Shown here one piece after another: positions 3,682 through 7,470 of a stretch of 7,470 nucleotides of DNA. The stretch is from an uncultured Collinsella sp. GTDB lineage: Bacteria > Actinomycetota > Coriobacteriia > Coriobacteriales > Coriobacteriaceae. The stretch is taken from assembly GCA_902482615.1 (NCBI GenBank), contig CABTAA010000073.1, positions 1 to 7,470 of the forward strand, written 5' to 3'. Position 1 is the first letter of the stretch, and each line of letters begins with the position of its first letter. The position numbers and the translations under genes are program-made. The notes below the pieces were generated by a model, which did not search any database, was not told the origin of the DNA, and worked only from the letters and a program-made list of their open reading frames with translations.

Positions 3682-6600
3682 CTACTTCTTAATGCCGCGT
3701 CCCAGGCGCTCAGCGACCGATGCCACGGCGCTCTCATCGACCGAACCGCAGCTCACGCAGCCGTCGTGGGCACGCATCTGGCCGGTGACCTCGTCCATCG
3801 CGAGCGGCGCCACCTTCTCAAGCTTAAAGCCCTTGCCGGCGCGCATGTTTTCCTTGGCCACGCTGATCATGAGCTTAATACGGTTGAGCTGGTTGACCTC
3901 GGACGCGCCGGGGTCGTAGTCCACCGCGACGATATTACTCTCGGGGTGCTGGCGGCGCAGCTCCTTAATCACGGCCTTGCCCACCACGTGGTTGGGCAGG
4001 CACGCGAAGGGCTGCGTGCAGATGATGTTGGGCGCGCCGTGGTCGATCAGGTCGAGCATCTCGGCCGTGAGCAACCAGCCCTCGCCCATGTTGTTGCACA
4101 CCGAAAGCACCGTACGGGCCTTGTCGGCCATGGTACCGATGCGCTCGGGCGCCTCAAAGCGGCGGGACTTCTCGAGCAGCTCTTCCACCGGCGTGCGCAT
4201 CCAGTCCACGAGCTTGATGAGCGCCTGCATACCAGCGCGCGTGGTAGCAGAGCTACCCAGCTCATCCTTCTGCAGCTCGGCATTGCTCATGGAGTACAGG
4301 AAGAAGTCGAGCAGGCCCGGCACCACAGCCTCGCAGCCCTCGCGCTCGATAACATCGACCACGTGGTTGTTGGCCGTGGGGTGGAACTTGACCAGAATCT
4401 CGCCGACCACGCCCACGCGCGGCTTGGAGCCCTCGCCCACAAGCGGCATGCTGTCGAACGCGCGGATGGCCTCACGCGCAAGCTTGGTGTAGTTGTGGCG
4501 GTTGAACTTAGGCGCCAGCTTGCGGGCGCGCGCCATGTACTCCTCGTAGAGTGCGTTGGCAGCACCGGGCGTGGCCTCGTACGGGCGGCAGCGGTAGAGC
4601 ATTTGCATCATCACGTCGCCAAAGAGCACCGCGTAGACTGCCTGCTTAAGCAGCGCCGGCGTAATCTTAAAGCCGGGGTTGTCCTCGCCGAGCGCCACGG
4701 CCGAAAGCGAGATCACCGGGATCTCGGGGTGGCCGCTCTCGCGCAGGGCCTTGCGGATGAGTGCGATGTAGTTGGTGGCACGGCAGCCGCCGCCGGTCTG
4801 GCTGATAACCACCGCCGTCTTGGACAGGTCGTACCGACCGCTCTCGATGGCCTCCATGATCTGGCCCGTCACCAGAATCGACGGGTAGCAGATGTCGTTG
4901 TTCACGTAGCGTAGGCCAGCCTCGACGGCGTCGTGATCGGTCGAGGGCAGCAGCTCCAAGTTGTAGCCGGCACCGCGGAATACCTCTTTGACCAGGTCAA
5001 AGTGGATCGGCGCCATCTGCGGGCACAGGATGGTGTAGCCCTCGTCACGCATCTGCTCGGTAAAGGGCACCTTGGGCCATGCGGTCGAAGCACTCTCGCG
5101 CTGCGCCTCAAACGTGTACTTACGGCTCGCAAACGCGGGAGCATCCGTGGAAGGCGCCACCGGCGCGGCATCGCCCTGCTCGTAGGCCTCGCCCGCGGCC
5201 GTGGCCTCGGCCAAGCGCTCGGCCTCCTGGTCCTTAAGCGCCGCCATGAGCGAGCGGATGCGGATGCGCGCAGCGCCCAGGTTGGACACCTCGTCGATCT
5301 TGAGCACGGTGTAAATCTTGCCGCTGGCCTCAAGGATTTCCTGCACCTGGTCGGTGGTCAGAGCGTCCAGACCGCAGCCGAAAGAGTTGAGCTGGATTAG
5401 GTCCAAGTCGTTGCGCATCGTCACAAAACGGGCGACGGCGTACAGGCGGCTGTGGTACATCCACTGGTCGACGACACGAATCGGACGCTCAGGCTTTACC
5501 AGATGCGCGAGCGAATCCTCGGTAAAGACCGCAAAGCCAAAGCTCGAGATAAGCTCAGGCAGGGCGTGGTTGATCTCGGGGTCATTGTGGTAAGGACGGC
5601 CGGCGAGCACAATGCCGTGGCCGCCGTGGTCCTCGACCCACTTGAGAGCCTCCTCGCCCATGGTCTGGATATCCTCGTGGAAGCGCGCGTCGGCCTCAAA
5701 AGCAGCATTGACGGCTGCATCGACCTCGGAGCGCGTGATTTTAGGACCGCGCACGCGACCGCGACCGGCCTCAGCATCGGCCACACGGTCGACGGCGAGC
5801 ACCTGGTATAGACGGCGCTTGAGCTCGGTCTTGTCGTGATACGGCACAAACGGATACAGGAACTCGATGTTCTGCTCGCGGATCTCGTCAATATTGAGCG
5901 CCAGCGCCGTGGGGTAGCTCATGACGATGGGGCAGTTGTAGCAGTTACCGGCGGTCGGATCCTCCTTGCGCTCCCAGCGCACGCACGGCATCCAAATAAA
6001 GTCGACGTCACGGTCGATGAGGTTCATCACGTGGCCGTGGCTCATCTTGGCCGGATAGCACACGCTCTCGGACGGCATGGACTCGATGCCCGCCTGGTAG
6101 GTCTTCTTGCTCGACTGGTCGGACAGCTGCACGCTAAAGCCCAGGCGCGTAAAGAACGCGTGCCAGAAGGGGTAGTTCTCGTACATGTTGAGTGCGCGCG
6201 GGATGCCGACGGTGCCGCGCGGGGCCTCGTCGGGGCTCAGCACCTCACGGTTAAAGAGCAGCTCGTTTTTCTTTTTGAAGAGGTTGGGGGCCTCGGTCTT
6301 TTGCTTTTTGTGGCCGGCACCCTTCTCGCAGCGGTTACCGGTAATGAAGCGCCTACCGCCGCCAAAATCGTTGACGGTGAGCTGGCAGTTGTTGGAGCAA
6401 CGGCCGCAGCGGACGTGCTTTTGCGTCACGGTAAGGTGCGCGATGTCCTCAGCCGAAAGGATGGTCGAGGTGCCGTCGGCGCCGGCGCGATCGCGGGCGA
6501 GCAGGGCCGCACCGTAGGCGCCCATGCAGCCGGCGATGTCGGGACGCACGGCATGAACGCCGGTGAGCTGCTCAAACGCACGCAGCGTGGCATCGGACAT

Positions 6601-7470
6601 AAAGGTGCCGCCCTGGACGATCACCTGGCTGCCGATCTCCTTGGGGTCGCGCAGCTTAATGACCTTGAACAGGGCATTCTTGATGACGGAATAGGACAGG
6701 CCGGCCGCGATGTCGCCCACCGTGGCGCCTTCCTTTTGCGCCTGCTTAACGCGCGAGTTCATAAAGACCGTGCAGCGGCTGCCCAGGTCGACGGGGGCCT
6801 TGGCATGGATGGCAGCGTTGGCGAACGCGCGCACGTCCATGTTCATAGAGACGGCGAAACTCTCGATAAAGCTACCACAACCCGACGAGCAGGCCTCGTT
6901 GAGCATGATGTGCTCGATAACGCCGTCCTTGACGCGCAGGCACTTCATGTCCTGGCCGCCAATGTCCAGAATAAACTCGACGCCGGGCAGGAACGCCTTG
7001 GCGCCGCGCAGGTGCGCAACGGTCTCGATCTCGCCGGAATCGGCCTTGAGGGCCTCGATGAGCAGCGCCTCGCCGTAGCCCGTGGTAGTCACGTGGCCGA
7101 TGGTGCAACCGGCGGGGATGTGGTTGTAGAAATCGGCCATGATGACCTTGGCCGTGCCCAGGATGTCACCGTTGTTGTTGCCATACCAGGTGTGCAGCAG
7201 CTGACCGTCCTCGCCCACGAGCGCGGCCTTCATGGTGGTGGAGCCGGCGTCGATGCCAATGAACACGCGGCCGGTGTAGCCCTCGAGCTTGCCCTTGGGG
7301 ACGACCTCGGTGTCGTGGCGACCCTTGAACTCGGCAAAGTCCTCATCGGTGGCAAAGAGCGGATCCAGACGCTCGACCTCGGCACCCTGCGTGTCACCCA
7401 GGGCATCGATGGCCTCGATGAGCTGCGGGAACGTGCTGAGCTTGTTGGACTCATGCGCCATGGCGGCGCC
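3682..7470 (-). CDS. Acyl-CoA dehydratase activase-related giant protein (BcrAD/BadFG plus HgdB-like), start outside the window
   Basis: The frame stays open to the right edge (G-A-A precedes the ATG at 7461, with no ribosome binding site visible), so at least 1,262 residues are here and the N-terminus is missing. Numbering from that Met: a linker (1-65); a BcrAD/BadFG ATPase domain (66-325) with G-I-D-A-G-S-T-T (69-76), D-I-G-G-Q-D (166-171), iron-sulfur ligand candidates C191 and C230, and G-A-Y-G-A-A-L; a Cys cluster C352, C355, C359, C378; a DUF2229-type region (about 415-730) with C468, C493, C507, C510, C696; an Ala/Glu-rich linker (745-785); and a C-terminal HgdB-like part (805-1259) with C813, C858, C893, C1148, C1154, C1235, C1238. 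Related systems use ATP-driven electron transfer to a [4Fe-4S] or double-cubane partner to reduce difficult substrates; the substrate of this long fused class is not established. In long homologues a first activase domain precedes the linker, so full length is probably above 1,450 residues. Cytoplasmic, oxygen-sensitive, anaerobe-type. It is followed by its own terminator. Confidence 0.88.
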   Translation of the reverse strand, partial: GAAMAHESNKLSTFPQLIEAIDALGDTQGAEVERLDPLFATDEDFAEFKGRHDTEVVPKGKLEGYTGRVFIGIDAGSTTMKAALVGEDGQLLHTWYGNNNGDILGTAKVIMADFYNHIPAGCTIGHVTTTGYGEALLIEALKADSGEIETVAHLRGAKAFLPGVEFILDIGGQDMKCLRVKDGVIEHIMLNEACSSGCGSFIESFAVSMNMDVRAFANAAIHAKAPVDLGSRCTVFMNSRVKQAQKEGATVGDIAAGLSYSVIKNALFKVIKLRDPKEIGSQVIVQGGTFMSDATLRAFEQLTGVHAVRPDIAGCMGAYGAALLARDRAGADGTSTILSAEDIAHLTVTQKHVRCGRCSNNCQLTVNDFGGGRRFITGNRCEKGAGHKKQKTEAPNLFKKKNELLFNREVLSPDEAPRGTVGIPRALNMYENYPFWHAFFTRLGFSVQLSDQSSKKTYQAGIESMPSESVCYPAKMSHGHVMNLIDRDVDFIWMPCVRWERKEDPTAGNCYNCPIVMSYPTALALNIDEIREQNIEFLYPFVPYHDKTELKRRLYQVLAVDRVADAEAGRGRVRGPKITRSEVDAAVNAAFEADARFHEDIQTMGEEALKWVEDHGGHGIVLAGRPYHNDPEINHALPELISSFGFAVFTEDSLAHLVKPERPIRVVDQWMYHSRLYAVARFVTMRNDLDLIQLNSFGCGLDALTTDQVQEILEASGKIYTVLKIDEVSNLGAARIRIRSLMAALKDQEAERLAEATAAGEAYEQGDAAPVAPSTDAPAFASRKYTFEAQRESASTAWPKVPFTEQMRDEGYTILCPQMAPIHFDLVKEVFRGAGYNLELLPSTDHDAVEAGLRYVNNDICYPSILVTGQIMEAIESGRYDLSKTAVVISQTGGGCRATNYIALIRKALRESGHPEIPVISLSAVALGEDNPGFKITPALLKQAVYAVLFGDVMMQMLYRCRPYEATPGAANALYEEYMARARKLAPKFNRHNYTKLAREAIRAFDSMPLVGEGSKPRVGVVGEILVKFHPTANNHVVDVIEREGCEAVVPGLLDFFLYSMSNAELQKDELGSSATTRAGMQALIKLVDWMRTPVEELLEKSRRFEAPERIGTMADKARTVLSVCNNMGEGWLLTAEMLDLIDHGAPNIICTQPFACLPNHVVGKAVIKELRRQHPESNIVAVDYDPGASEVNQLNRIKLMISVAKENMRAGKGFKLEKVAPLAMDEVTGQMRAHDGCVSCGSVDESAVASVAERLGRGIKK

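Noticed and set aside
3625..4914. Plus-strand open frame of 429 codons
   Set aside because: It runs antisense to the clearly homologous activase-related gene, is rich in His, Ala, Val and Leu as expected from reverse reading of GC-rich codons, and shows no recognisable motif.
1555..7470. One operon linking the dehydrogenase and the activase-related gene
   Set aside because: Both are on the same strand, but a strong terminator, an insertion sequence and a 350-base repeat region separate them.

Overview
The window looks like chromosomal DNA of a gut actinobacterium of the Coriobacteriia, most likely Collinsella or a close relative. This rests on high-GC coding sequence with the long antisense open frames typical of such DNA, an aryl-sulfate sulfotransferase remnant, a very long acyl-CoA dehydratase activase-related protein and an IS200-type transposase, plus the style of the intergenic repeats. 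The genus is an inference from protein style; there is no rRNA or other marker here. The first 16 bases are not biological: they match the 3' end of the Illumina Read 2 adapter, so the left edge is a contig end with untrimmed adapter.

Layout, left to right. (1) 1-16 adapter. (2) 17-228, plus strand: the 3' end of an unrecognised gene cut by the contig edge. Everything after it is on the minus strand. (3) 356-805: a small membrane-anchored or exported protein of unknown function with its own terminator (301-325). (4) 996-1466: a 5'-truncated aryl-sulfate sulfotransferase pseudogene. (5) 1555-2514: a complete 3-hydroxyacyl-CoA dehydrogenase with a good ribosome binding site and an 8-bp inverted repeat over its leader. 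(6) 2515-2865: a non-coding stretch full of interlocking inverted repeats. (7) about 2866-3600: an IS200-type, tnpA-only insertion sequence with matching hairpins at both ends, a hairpin that buries the tnpA ribosome binding site, and a structured 3' region. (8) 3682-7470: the C-terminal ~1,260 residues of a giant BcrAD/BadFG-HgdB-like iron-sulfur protein whose start lies beyond the right edge, ended by a strong terminator at 3619-3653.

How the parts relate. The dehydrogenase and the giant activase-related protein both belong to families of acyl-CoA and radical-type dehydration chemistry, but they are separated by the insertion sequence, the repeat region and a terminator, so they are not one operon and no joint pathway can be claimed. 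The observations I rate highest are: the transposase has Cys (TGC) where IS200/IS605 TnpA proteins carry the catalytic Tyr, one transition away; two inverted copies of a 17-bp motif lie in the intergenic repeat block; and a ribosome-binding-site-like sequence plus ATG sits out of frame exactly at the break of the sulfotransferase remnant. I found no CRISPR array, tRNA, rRNA or defence system.
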